Of a stretch of 11,543 nt of DNA, positions 1-6,537 are shown piece by piece. This DNA comes from Rhodospirillales bacterium (lineage in GTDB: Bacteria > Pseudomonadota > Alphaproteobacteria > Rhodospirillales > JASLLV01): contig JASMAE010000324.1 in NCBI GenBank assembly GCA_030754475.1, positions 1-11,543 of the forward strand, given 5' to 3'. Positions within the stretch are counted from its first letter, which is position 1, and each line of letters opens with the position of its first letter. The translations under genes and the position numbers were made by a program. The notes under the pieces are model-generated. The model searched no databases. It had not been told where the DNA came from and saw only the letters and a list, made by a program, of their open reading frames with translations.

Positions 1-234
1 CTGGCGGTTGATCGCGCGCGGCGCGCCGAAGCGATCGACGATGCGTCCACGCGGCGGCGCCAACAATCGCAGATTGATCCGGTTCTCGTCGGCGAGCGTT
101 TTGTAGCGCTCGGATTCGAGCGCCTGGAGGTAATAGAGCCGGGCCCCGAGCGCAGAGAAGAGAAGGAACTTGCCGCTGGCGAGGAGGGCGACCCGCCGGC
201 TGAATACGCGTTGGCGGTCCGCATCGCGGCGCAT
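1..234 (-). CDS. mrdA: Peptidoglycan transpeptidase PBP2, N-terminal 78 codons (cut by window edge)
   Basis: PBP2 is the class B penicillin-binding protein that cross-links peptidoglycan for the elongasome, anchored in the inner membrane with its catalytic domain in the periplasm. Only the N-terminus is present. Reading from an ATG at 234, I see a basic cytoplasmic start (MRRDADRQRVFSRR), one membrane anchor at about residues 15-35 ending in RLYYLQ, and then the family's usual run: ESERYKTLADENRIN, LRLLAPPRGRIVDRFG. The catalytic SxxK motif lies beyond the edge. The start codon is 1 nt after the mreD stop, which points to translational coupling in an mreBCD-mrdA operon; rodA would be expected next. 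The identity is clear from the DENRINLR and PPRGRIVDR motifs together with the neighbours. Confidence 0.93.
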   Translation of the reverse strand, partial: MRRDADRQRVFSRRVALLASGKFLLFSALGARLYYLQALESERYKTLADENRINLRLLAPPRGRIVDRFGAPRAINRQ

Positions 235-235
235 G

Positions 236-751
236 TCAGTTCCGCTGCAGGTACGCCCGCTGCCAGCGGAGCAGGATCCAGGCCAAGATCGGGAAACAAC
301 CCAACGTGGTCAGGTACTGGAACACGATCGCTTCCGGCGCCAGCAAGGTCATCTCGAAGAGCGACAGCAGCACCCACGTCTGGAGCGCCGCGACCGCGGC
401 CGTCAGCGCGAACCCGAGCCAGGCGATCCAGAACGGCTTTCCGAGGAGGAAGCGGCGCTGGGCTGCCACAACGCCGTAGACCGTAAGGAAGACGAGCGCG
501 TTGACGCCGATCGGCGTGCCACCGAGCGTATCGACCAGTAGCCCGAGCATGAAGACCGCGATCGCAGGCAGAAGCTCGGGGCGGTTGACCGCCCAATGGT
601 AGACGGCCATTAGGGGAAAGAGCGGTGCGATTCTCGCATATCCCGGGATATGGGCGGGAACGATGCTAATCAGCACGAGAACCAGCGTGATCGCCAACGG
701 CGAGCACTTGCGGGCGAGCGCATCCAGCTTGATCCACAGATCCTGTTTCAC
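236..751 (-). CDS. mreD: Rod shape-determining membrane protein MreD
   Basis: MreD is a small polytopic inner-membrane protein of the elongasome that works with MreC, RodA and PBP2 in lateral wall synthesis. The 171-residue product is of normal family length. It is strongly hydrophobic, with about five membrane segments (near residues 17-33, 40-55, 60-76, 80-95 and 105-165) and short basic loops such as AAQRRFLLGKPFW. MreD proteins are poorly conserved in sequence, so the call rests mainly on size, topology and position between mreC and mrdA. The start is a GTG that overlaps the mreC stop in a GTGA arrangement (4 nt), a sign of coupled translation. No internal defect is seen. Confidence 0.9.
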   Translation of the reverse strand: MKQDLWIKLDALARKCSPLAITLVLVLISIVPAHIPGYARIAPLFPLMAVYHWAVNRPELLPAIAVFMLGLLVDTLGGTPIGVNALVFLTVYGVVAAQRRFLLGKPFWIAWLGFALTAAVAALQTWVLLSLFEMTLLAPEAIVFQYLTTLGCFPILAWILLRWQRAYLQRN

Positions 752-1641
752 GGGGCCGCCCGCAGCGCGCCCGCGGCGTCCCTTGGCGTCACCTCCGAAT
801 CGAGAGCGCCGCCGAGCTCGAAATCCACGACCCGCACGTACTCGAGGCGATCACGGCGGACGTAGGGCTGCACCTTGATTCCGCCGTCGCTCACCGAGGC
901 GACGACGCCGACCGGGAATCGCGGTGGCAGCACGCCCCCGTGACCCGAGGTGACGACGCGCTCGCCGGGCGTGACGACGGCCCCCGGCGGCAGGTGCATC
1001 AGACGCGGCTGATCGCTGTTGTCGCCGGCGAGAATCGCCCGCGTCGCCGACGCCTCCAGCAGCACCGGGATGCGCGAGTTCAGATCGGTGATCAGAAGGA
1101 CACGCGCCGAGCGCTGTCCGACGCCGGCGATCCGTCCCACCAGTCCCTCGCCGGTCACCACCGCCGGTCCCTTGCGCACCCCGTCGCGGGTGCCGGCGTT
1201 GAGGATCAGGCTCTGGGCGTACGCGCCGCCGGTGTCGGCGATGACGCGGGCGCTAACGAAGCGGGCGCCAGGTCCTGGTTTGAAGTTGAGGATGCGCTTG
1301 AGATCCGCGTTCTCGGCCTGCATGCGCAGGGCTGCCGTCTGCCACTGCACCAACCGGGCGCGCTCCTCTCTGAGATGCAGGTTCTCTGTCCTGAGGTCGG
1401 CCAGCATCCGCGCTTGGTCGACGATCTCCGAGACCGCAGCCGCGGGTCGCGAAACAAAGTCCATGATCGGAGCGACGGCGTCGGTGACGTGGATCCGCAC
1501 GCGCTCCAGTAGAACCGCGTCAGCCTTCGCCAGCAGCATCAGCGCGAACGCCGAGACCACCAGCCCGGCATAGGCGAAGCGTTGCGCCGCGCTCTTGATC
1601 GGCGCCGCCAAACGATAGCTCGGACGCGTGCGCTCGTCCAC
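748..1641 (-). CDS. mreC: Rod shape-determining protein MreC
   Basis: MreC is a bitopic periplasmic scaffold that links MreB and MreD to PBP2 and activates lateral wall synthesis. The 297-residue product shows the full architecture: a basic N-terminus, one membrane helix at about residues 22-40, a coiled coil at about 68-118 (repeated Leu/Glu/Arg heptads, RTENLHLREERARLVQWQ), and the two-barrel MreC domain at about 120-275. Family motifs are present: GLVGRI near 166, LLITDLNSRIPV near 182, and VVTSGHGGVLPPRFPVG at about 229-245. Translation starts at a GTG with a GGGGAA Shine-Dalgarno-like stretch 5-6 nt before it. A 111-nt gap separates it from mreB, unusually wide next to the tight mreC-mreD-mrdA junctions. 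That gap holds an AT-rich regulatory-looking island. Confidence 0.96.
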   Translation of the reverse strand: MDERTRPSYRLAAPIKSAAQRFAYAGLVVSAFALMLLAKADAVLLERVRIHVTDAVAPIMDFVSRPAAAVSEIVDQARMLADLRTENLHLREERARLVQWQTAALRMQAENADLKRILNFKPGPGARFVSARVIADTGGAYAQSLILNAGTRDGVRKGPAVVTGEGLVGRIAGVGQRSARVLLITDLNSRIPVLLEASATRAILAGDNSDQPRLMHLPPGAVVTPGERVVTSGHGGVLPPRFPVGVVASVSDGGIKVQPYVRRDRLEYVRVVDFELGGALDSEVTPRDAAGALRAAP

Positions 1642-1712
1642 CGCGCTTCCCCGCTCCGATTGAGCTCCATTCGGGCGTACGCATCGCCCGACTCGTCATT
1701 AAGGCGAAAATA

Positions 1713-1728
1713 TTAACCGATTCTTAAC
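1713..1728. promoter_or_regulatory. Candidate CtrA binding site with internal CcrM (GANTC) site
   Basis: The plus strand reads TTAACCGATTCTTAAC, an exact match to the alphaproteobacterial CtrA consensus TTAA-N7-TTAAC. Its 7-nt spacer contains GATTC (1719-1723), a GANTC target of the CcrM adenine methylase. It lies in the mreB-mreC gap within an AT-rich island (about 1697-1730), and a further TTAA sits at 1699-1702. On the minus strand a TAATAT (4 of 6 matches to a -10 box) overlaps it, without a convincing -35. CtrA bound here could regulate an internal promoter for mreCD-mrdA. The match is seen in the sequence; the function is inferred. Confidence 0.5.
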
Positions 1729-1733
1729 ATCGA

Positions 1734-1754
1734 GACGCCCGCCGTGGGGGCGTC
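1734..1754 (-). terminator. Hairpin at the 3' end of mreB
   Basis: A perfect 7-bp inverted repeat (GACGCCC / GGGCGTC, 7-nt loop) begins inside the mreB stop codon and lies between mreB and the CtrA-like island. No T-run follows on the minus strand (TCGATGTTAAG), so it is either a weak or Rho-assisted terminator or an RNA-stability element that sets mreB apart from mreCD. Confidence 0.3.
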
Positions 1755-2793
1755 AATCGCCCATAACGAGGACGTTCTTCAGGGTTTTCATTTCCTCGAG
1801 CGCCCGTCCGGTCCCGAGAACGACGCAGCTCAGCGGGTCGTCCGCCAGCGAGACCGGCAGACCTGTCGCGTGCCTGAGCACGTAGTCCATGTTTCCGAGC
1901 AGCGCGCCCCCGCCCGTCAGCACGATGCCCTTGTCGACGATGTCGGCCGCCAGCTCGGGCGCTGTGTGCTCGAGCGCCACTTTGACCGATTCGATGATGG
2001 CGCCGACCGGCTCGGCCAAGCTTTCGGCGATCTCGCGCTCGCTCAGGATCAGTTCCTTGGGCACGCCATTCATCAGATCGCGGCCACGAATCTCCATGGT
2101 GGCGCCGTCGCCGTCCTCGGGCGGGCAGGCTGAGCCGATCTCTTCCTTGATGCGCTCGGCGCTGCTCTCGCCGACCAACAGGTTATGGTTGCGGCGGATG
2201 TAGGCGATGATGGCCTCGTCCATCTTGTCGCCGCCGAGGCGCACCGAGCGCGAATAGACGATGCCGCCCAACGACAGCACCGCCACTTCGGTGGTGCCGC
2301 CGCCGATGTCGACGACCATCGAGCCGGTCGGCTCGGTCACCGGAAGCCCGGCGCCGATGGCCGCCGCCATCGGCTCCTCGATCAGGAACACCCGCCTCGC
2401 ACCGGCGCTTTCGGCGGACTCCTGGATCGCGCGCCGTTCGACCGCCGTCGATCCGGACGGCACGCAGACGATGACCTGGGGGCTGGCGAAACTGTGGCGG
2501 TTGTGAACCTTGCGGATGAAGTGCTTGATCATCTCTTCGGCGACCTCGAAGTCGGCGATGACGCCGTCGCGCAAGGGACGAATGGCATGGATGTTGCCCG
2601 GCGTGCGGCCCAGCATCAGCTTGGCGTCCTCGCCCACCGCCAACACCTGCTTGCGGCCTCGGACCTCGGTGATGGCGACGACCGAGGGTTCGTTGAGCAC
2701 GATGCCGCGCCCCTTCACGTAGACCAGCGTGTTGGCCGTTCCGAGGTCGATGGCCATGTCGGCCGAGAGGAATCCGAATAAACCCGCAAACAT
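1753..2793 (-). CDS. mreB: Rod shape-determining actin homologue MreB
   Basis: MreB is the bacterial actin that forms antiparallel filaments on the inner membrane and orients the lateral wall synthesis machinery. The 346-residue product has normal family length and all the actin-fold nucleotide motifs: phosphate 1 loop DLGTANT (16-22), phosphate 2 loop VDIGGGTTEV (161-170), and the adenosine motif VLTGGGALLGN (291-301). The EEP motif at 139-141 contains the glutamate expected to position the hydrolytic water. The N-terminal MFAGLFGFLS is a short amphipathic, membrane-binding type of segment. The ATG start is preceded by no clear Shine-Dalgarno (GACACAGAT just before it). It is 94 nt downstream of leuA on the same strand, with a stem-loop between them, and 111 nt upstream of mreC. 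Confidence 0.98.
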   Translation of the reverse strand: MFAGLFGFLSADMAIDLGTANTLVYVKGRGIVLNEPSVVAITEVRGRKQVLAVGEDAKLMLGRTPGNIHAIRPLRDGVIADFEVAEEMIKHFIRKVHNRHSFASPQVIVCVPSGSTAVERRAIQESAESAGARRVFLIEEPMAAAIGAGLPVTEPTGSMVVDIGGGTTEVAVLSLGGIVYSRSVRLGGDKMDEAIIAYIRRNHNLLVGESSAERIKEEIGSACPPEDGDGATMEIRGRDLMNGVPKELILSEREIAESLAEPVGAIIESVKVALEHTAPELAADIVDKGIVLTGGGALLGNMDYVLRHATGLPVSLADDPLSCVVLGTGRALEEMKTLKNVLVMGD

Positions 2794-2827
2794 ATCTGTG
2801 TCACACCGCTTTACGAGGCCGATTCGC

Positions 2828-2857
2828 GTGGTGCCGGAGACGCGGCTCCGACACCAC
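2828..2857 (-). terminator. Stem-loop between leuA and mreB
   Basis: An imperfect inverted repeat: GTGGTG-C-CGGAG pairs with CTCCG-A-CACCAC, giving 11 bp around one C/A mismatch and a 6-nt loop. It sits 31 nt after the leuA stop and 35 nt before the mreB start. No T-run follows on the minus strand, so classic intrinsic termination is doubtful. It may still reduce read-through or protect mRNA ends. A GATTC (CcrM-type) site lies just beside it at 2821-2825. Confidence 0.35.
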
Positions 2858-2887
2858 CGAAGGACGGCCGAGGCCGGCGTGGGCGCG

Positions 2888-4444
2888 TCACGCGCTCAGC
2901 GCCGGCGGTTGGGTCTTCTCGCGTTTGACCAAGAGCTTGTTGAGCGCACTGACATACGCCTTCACCGCCGCGACCAGCGTGTCGGTGTCGGCACCTTGGC
3001 CGTTGGTCGTCTTGCCGCTTTCCTCGAGCCGCACGCTCACCTCCGCTTGCGCATCGGTCCCTTGGGTCACCGCGTTAACCTGAAAGAGCTGTAAGTTAGC
3101 ATCGTGCGGAAAGAGCCGCTTGATGGCGTTGAATGCGGCGTCCACCGGACCGTCGCCGGTCGCCTTGCAGCTCTTGACCTCACCGTCGATTTCGAGCTCC
3201 AGCTCCGCCTTGGGCGGGCGATGCTTGGTTCCGCACAGCACCTCAAGCGCGACGAGCCGGACGCGGAGGTCGGCGTGTCCCGCCGAATCGTCGACCAGCG
3301 CGACGATGTCCTCGTTGAAGATCTCCTTCTTCTTGTCGGCTAGGTCCTTGAACCGACGGAACGCATCCTCGATGGCGTTGTCGCCGAGTTCGTAGCCAAG
3401 CTCGGCAAGGCGCCGGCGGAAGGCGTGGCGCCCGGAATGCTTGCCGAGCACGATATTCGACATGGTCAGGCCCACCGACTCGGGCGTCATTATCTCGTAC
3501 GTGCCCGCATGCTTCAGCACCCCGTCCTGATGGATGCCCGCCTCGTGGGCGAAGGCGTTGGCCCCGACGATCGCCTTGTTGGGCTGGACGAGGAAGCCGG
3601 TGATGCCCGAGACCAGGCGCGAGGCCTTCATGATGTCCTCGGTCCTGACGCCGGTAACGTAGGGCATGTGATCTTGGCGGGTGCGCAGCGCCATGACGAT
3701 CTCTTCCATCGCCGCGTTGCCGGCCCGCTCGCCGAGCCCATTCACCGTGCATTCCACCTGGCGCGCGCCAGCGCCGACCGCGGCAAGCGAGTTCGCGACC
3801 GCGAGCCCGAGATCGTTATGGCAGTGGACCGAGATCCGGGCCTTGTCGATGTTAGGAACCCGATCGATCAGCATCCGGATCAGGGACGCGAACTCGTCCG
3901 GAACCGCGTAGCCGACCGTGTCGGGAATGTTGACGGTGGTGGCGCCGCAATCGATGGCGGTCTCGACGCACCGGCACATGAAGTCGTGCTCGGTGCGCGA
4001 GCCGTCCTCGCACGACCACTCCACGTCGTCCGTGAAGTTCCGGGCAAGCGTCACGCTCGCGAAAACCGCCTCGTGGACTTGGTCGGGCTCCATCTGGAGC
4101 TTGTGCTTCATGTGCAGCGGGCTGGTCGAGATGAAGGAGTGGATGCGCGGACGCTCGGCCCCCTTCAGGGCCTCGGCGCAGCGCTCGATGTCGGCGCGGG
4201 TTGCCCGCGCAAGGCCGCAGACGGTGGCATTCTTGACGCGCTTCGCGATCTCCCGGACGGCCTCGAAATCACCATTGGACGCGATCGGGAATCCGGCCTC
4301 GATCACGTCGACGCCCATATCCTCGAGAACCTCGGAGATGCGGAGTTTCTCGTTGAGATTCATCGACGCGCCCGGCGACTGCTCGCCGTCGCGAAGCGTA
4401 GTGTCGAAAATGAAAATTCGGTCGGGCTCGTTCGTCTTGCTCAT
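2888..4444 (-). CDS. leuA: 2-isopropylmalate synthase
   Basis: LeuA condenses acetyl-CoA with 2-ketoisovalerate, the first committed step of leucine synthesis, in the cytosol. The 518-residue product is the long LeuA form. It has an HMGL-like TIM barrel at about residues 8-280 with the catalytic TTLRDGEQSPG (15-25; R18, D19) and metal ligands H208 and H210 in HCHNDLGLAVANS plus N243 in RAGNAAMEE. A linker follows (HEAGIHQDGVLKH near 300, GKHSGRHAF near 334), then the C-terminal leucine-binding allosteric domain at about 390-505. Feedback inhibition by leucine is therefore expected. The ATG start has a good Shine-Dalgarno (AAGGA, 8 nt spacing). A 416-nt leader region separates it from ilvC, so it probably has its own promoter although it follows the ilv genes on the same strand. 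Confidence 0.98.
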   Translation of the reverse strand: MSKTNEPDRIFIFDTTLRDGEQSPGASMNLNEKLRISEVLEDMGVDVIEAGFPIASNGDFEAVREIAKRVKNATVCGLARATRADIERCAEALKGAERPRIHSFISTSPLHMKHKLQMEPDQVHEAVFASVTLARNFTDDVEWSCEDGSRTEHDFMCRCVETAIDCGATTVNIPDTVGYAVPDEFASLIRMLIDRVPNIDKARISVHCHNDLGLAVANSLAAVGAGARQVECTVNGLGERAGNAAMEEIVMALRTRQDHMPYVTGVRTEDIMKASRLVSGITGFLVQPNKAIVGANAFAHEAGIHQDGVLKHAGTYEIMTPESVGLTMSNIVLGKHSGRHAFRRRLAELGYELGDNAIEDAFRRFKDLADKKKEIFNEDIVALVDDSAGHADLRVRLVALEVLCGTKHRPPKAELELEIDGEVKSCKATGDGPVDAAFNAIKRLFPHDANLQLFQVNAVTQGTDAQAEVSVRLEESGKTTNGQGADTDTLVAAVKAYVSALNKLLVKREKTQPPALSA

Positions 4445-4500
4445 GGGATTAGTCCTTCCTTCGACTCAGGTGGATTGCGGTGCAATCGCCGTGTCCGCAT

Positions 4501-4551
4501 CCCCTGAACGCCGAGCGCGCGAATTCGCGCACACAACCGGGCGCTCAGGGG
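4501..4551 (-). promoter_or_regulatory. leuA: Large stem-loop in the leuA leader (possible attenuator)
   Basis: In the minus-strand transcript CCCCTGAGCGCC (4551-4540) pairs with GGCGTTCAGGGG (4512-4501): 12 bp including one G-U pair. The enclosed loop contains the perfect 14-bp palindrome GCGCGAATTCGCGC (4517-4530). A second small hairpin, GATTGC/GCAATC with a 3-nt loop (4473-4487), follows before the leuA Shine-Dalgarno. The 5' arm contains the TGA stop of a leucine-rich small reading frame, so ribosomes there would open the stem. No T-run follows, so if it acts it may use Rho or affect translation rather than terminate on its own. Confidence 0.4.
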
Positions 4552-4682
4552 CACCTAAGTCGAAGGCGCCGGCCGAGGCAGGGCAGAAATGCCGGCAAGG
4601 TCGGGAACCCGCGCCGCTGGGCCGGCCGGCCGGCCTCGCGCGCATCGCGCGCATCGCGGATGCAATTGTCGCTCGTGCTCAC
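4545..4682 (-). CDS. Possible leucine-rich leader peptide upstream of leuA
   Basis: From a GTG at 4682, with AGGGA 8 nt before it, a 45-codon frame runs to a TGA inside the leuA leader stem-loop. Its last part reads FPTLPAFLPCLGRRLRLRCP, with five Leu codons (TTG, CTG, CTC, CTT, CTT) within 14 codons. The same frame stays open up to an ATG at 4742, but that ATG overlaps the proposed -10 box and so would not be transcribed. The position just upstream of leuA, the Leu cluster and the stop within a hairpin fit a ribosome-mediated attenuation leader. The Leu codons are spread out rather than in a tight run, and random open frames of this size are common at high GC, so this is a hypothesis only. 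Confidence 0.25.
   Translation of the reverse strand: MSTSDNCIRDARDAREAGRPAQRRGFPTLPAFLPCLGRRLRLRCP
4621..4658. repeat. Short tandem repeats in the leuA leader
   Basis: Two adjacent simple repeats: GCCG repeated almost four times (4621-4635), then the 9-nt unit TCGCGCGCA twice plus a partial third copy (4636-4658). The 9-nt unit keeps the candidate leader frame open, encoding Asp-Ala-Arg repeats. These are probably replication-slippage products and could vary in copy number between strains. Confidence 0.6.
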
Positions 4683-4740
4683 CGCTGGTGTCCCTGTTCC
4701 GAAGCCGCGCTTCCGCAGCCCATCCGCCTCGTGGAACCTC

Positions 4741-4770
4741 ATAAAGCCAGCGCTTCAGGCCGTTTGTCAA
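4741..4770 (-). promoter_or_regulatory. leuA: Candidate sigma-70-type promoter for leuA
   Basis: On the minus strand a perfect -35 TTGACA (4770-4765) is followed, after 18 nt, by CTTTAT (4746-4741), 3 of 6 matches to a -10 box. Alphaproteobacterial promoters often keep a good -35 and a loose -10. The predicted start near 4734 would give a leader of about 290 nt before leuA. Confidence 0.4.
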
Positions 4771-4805
4771 TCGGATTGTCCAAGTGCCTGTTTCATAAAC
4801 CCGAA

Positions 4806-4825
4806 GCCGCCTCGCGTCCGGCGGC
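4806..4825 (-). terminator. Weak hairpin after ilvC
   Basis: A perfect GCCGCC/GGCGGC stem with an 8-nt loop lies 35 nt past the ilvC stop and is followed on the minus strand by TTCGGGTTTATG, only modestly T-rich. Another GC-rich stem (GCGCGC/GCGCGC) lies between it and the stop. This is a plausible end for the ilv transcript upstream of the leuA promoter. Confidence 0.3.
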
Positions 4826-4860
4826 GAAGCGCGCGGCCGCCCGGCGCGCGACGTTCGGCT

Positions 4861-5880
4861 TCAGTTGCGCGAGCGGTCCACCAGGCTATTCTCGGCGATC
4901 CAGGGCATCATGGCCCTCAGCCTCTCGCCGACCGTCTCGACGCCGTGTTCGGCGGCGCGCCGGCGCATGGCCTTGAGACTCGGCTGTCCGGCCTGGTTTT
5001 CGAGCACCCATTCCTTGGCGAAGCGGCCCGATTGGATCTCGTCCAGGATCTCGCGCATGCGCTGGCGCACGCCTGCGTCGATGATCCGCGGGCCACGGGT
5101 GTGATCGCCGTATTCGGCCGTGTTGGAAACCGAGTAGCGCATGTTTGCGATGCCGCCCTCGTAGACCAGATCGACGATCAGCTTCACTTCGTGCACGCAC
5201 TCGAAATAGGCCATCTCGGGTGCGTAGCCCGCCTCCACCAGCGTCTCGTAGGCGGCATAGATCAACGACGTCAACCCGCCGCACAAAATGACCTGCTCGC
5301 CGAACAAGTCGGTCTCGCACTCTTCGCGAAACGTGGTCTCGATGATGCCGGCGCGACCCGACCCGATGGCCGCGGCGTACGATAGCCCGATCTCGTGGGC
5401 GTTGCCGGTCGCGTCCTGGTGGACCGCGAGAAGCGACGGAACGCCTGCGCCGCGCTGGTATTCGGAACGAACGGTGTGACCGGGACCCTTGGGCGCCACC
5501 ATGAAGATGTCGAGATCCGCGCGCGGCTCGATCAGGCGGAAATGAATGCTTAAGCCGTGCGCGAACGCAAGCGCGGCGCCGGCGCGCATGTTCGGCGCCA
5601 AGTGCTCGTCGTAAAGCCCGCTCTGAAGTTCGTCGGGCGTCAAGATCATGACCACGTCGGCCCAGGCCGCCGCTTCCGCAGGGGGCAGGACACGGATCTT
5701 CTCGGCCTCGGCCTTGGCCACGCTGCCCGATCCTTCGCGCAAGCCCACGGCGATCTCGGCGACGCCGCTGTCACGCAAGTTCAGGGCGTGCGCGTGACCC
5801 TGGCTGCCGTAGCCGATCACCGCAACCTTCTTGGACTTGATCAGGTTGACGTCGGCGTCTCGATCGTAATAAGCGCGCAT
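4861..5880 (-). CDS. ilvC: Ketol-acid reductoisomerase, class I (NADP+)
   Basis: IlvC converts 2-acetolactate (or 2-aceto-2-hydroxybutyrate) by Mg-dependent alkyl migration and NADPH reduction, the second common step of valine and isoleucine synthesis. The 339-residue length is typical of class I. The Rossmann motif GYGSQGHAHALNL lies at 23-35. The cofactor loop GLREGSGS (46-53), with Arg48, Ser51 and Ser53, fits NADPH preference. AHG contains the catalytic His108, and APKGPGHTVR (129-138) is the knotted-domain entry. Metal ligands are expected at Asp191 and Glu195 in ETDLFGEQ, with Glu231 in HEVKL and the NMRYSVSNTAEYGD segment also conserved. The ATG start has a strong GAGGGGGAA Shine-Dalgarno. 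It is 50 nt downstream of ilvN and is the last gene of the ilvBNC unit. Confidence 0.98.
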   Translation of the reverse strand: MRAYYDRDADVNLIKSKKVAVIGYGSQGHAHALNLRDSGVAEIAVGLREGSGSVAKAEAEKIRVLPPAEAAAWADVVMILTPDELQSGLYDEHLAPNMRAGAALAFAHGLSIHFRLIEPRADLDIFMVAPKGPGHTVRSEYQRGAGVPSLLAVHQDATGNAHEIGLSYAAAIGSGRAGIIETTFREECETDLFGEQVILCGGLTSLIYAAYETLVEAGYAPEMAYFECVHEVKLIVDLVYEGGIANMRYSVSNTAEYGDHTRGPRIIDAGVRQRMREILDEIQSGRFAKEWVLENQAGQPSLKAMRRRAAEHGVETVGERLRAMMPWIAENSLVDRSRN

Positions 5881-5930
5881 GGCCGTTCCCCCTCGTAGAT
5901 ATCTTGCCGCCAGTCATAATCCGCGGAGCG

Positions 5931-6455
5931 CTACATGGTCTCTTCCCCGCGCGAGATGGCGACGACCCCGGTTCTAGACACGTCGCTCAAGCCGAGCGAT
6001 TCCATGAGCTTGACGAACGCGTCGACTTTTTCGGCGCTGCCGACAATCTCGAATACGAAGGATTCGTTCGTGCTGTCGAGCACGCTGGCCCGGAAGATGT
6101 CGGCGATTCGCAAGGATTCGACGCGCCGGTTGCCGCGCCCGCGCACTTTGATGAGCGCGAGCTCGCGCTCGACGCGCGCGCCGTCGAGGGTCAAATCCCG
6201 GACCTTGTGAATCGGCACCAAGCGGGTCAGCTGCGCCTTGATCTGCTCGATGATCATCGGCGTGCCGGAGGTGACGATATTGATGCGCGACAGAGATTTT
6301 TTCGCGTCAATCTCGGCCACCGTCAGGCTCTCGATATTGTAGCCGCGCCCGGAAAACAGTCCGACCACGCGCGCCAGAACGCCCGCCTCGTTGTCCACCA
6401 GGACCGAGATCGTGTGCTTGTTGGTCGTCTCAGAAGGTTGTGCCACCGTGATCAC
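5931..6455 (-). CDS. ilvN: Acetolactate synthase small (regulatory) subunit
   Basis: This subunit (IlvN/IlvH) binds the catalytic subunit, raises its activity and makes it sensitive to valine. The 174-residue product has an N-terminal ACT domain at about 14-88 and the family's C-terminal domain at about 95-172. Asn22, Gly25 and Asn40 in DNEAGVLARV and GRGYNIESL match the positions that bind valine in the E. coli AHAS III small subunit, so feedback inhibition is likely. The annotated start is a GTG at 6455 with little Shine-Dalgarno. A second in-frame GTG at 6446 has AAGG 8 nt before it and may be the real start, which would remove three residues. It lies 82 nt after ilvB, across a hairpin-rich gap, and 50 nt before ilvC. 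Confidence 0.96.
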   Translation of the reverse strand: MITVAQPSETTNKHTISVLVDNEAGVLARVVGLFSGRGYNIESLTVAEIDAKKSLSRINIVTSGTPMIIEQIKAQLTRLVPIHKVRDLTLDGARVERELALIKVRGRGNRRVESLRIADIFRASVLDSTNESFVFEIVGSAEKVDAFVKLMESLGLSDVSRTGVVAISRGEETM

Positions 6456-6486
6456 CTTCGTTTGTCGGAGGACGGTGCCGGGACCC

Positions 6487-6515
6487 GGTCGCGGACCGTT
6501 CGCGCGCCGGCGCGC
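6487..6515 (-). promoter_or_regulatory. Hairpins in the ilvB-ilvN gap
   Basis: The 82-nt gap holds CGGTC-GCG-GACCG (6486-6498, 5-bp stem) and the perfect 14-bp palindrome GCGCGCCGGCGCGC (6502-6515). Both can fold in the transcript between the ilvB stop and ilvN. No T-run is present. Possible roles are tuning of subunit stoichiometry or RNA processing, but at this GC content such stems also arise by chance. Confidence 0.25.
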
Positions 6516-6537
6516 TATCGCGCGTCGCCGGGCGTCC

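Noticed and set aside
3425..4507. 360-codon plus-strand frame across leuA and the leader
   Set aside because: Antisense shadow of leuA; no domain and no ribosome site of note.
4621..4658. Possible CRISPR-like repeats
   Set aside because: Units are only 4 and 9 nt and directly adjacent, with no spacers; simple tandem repeats.
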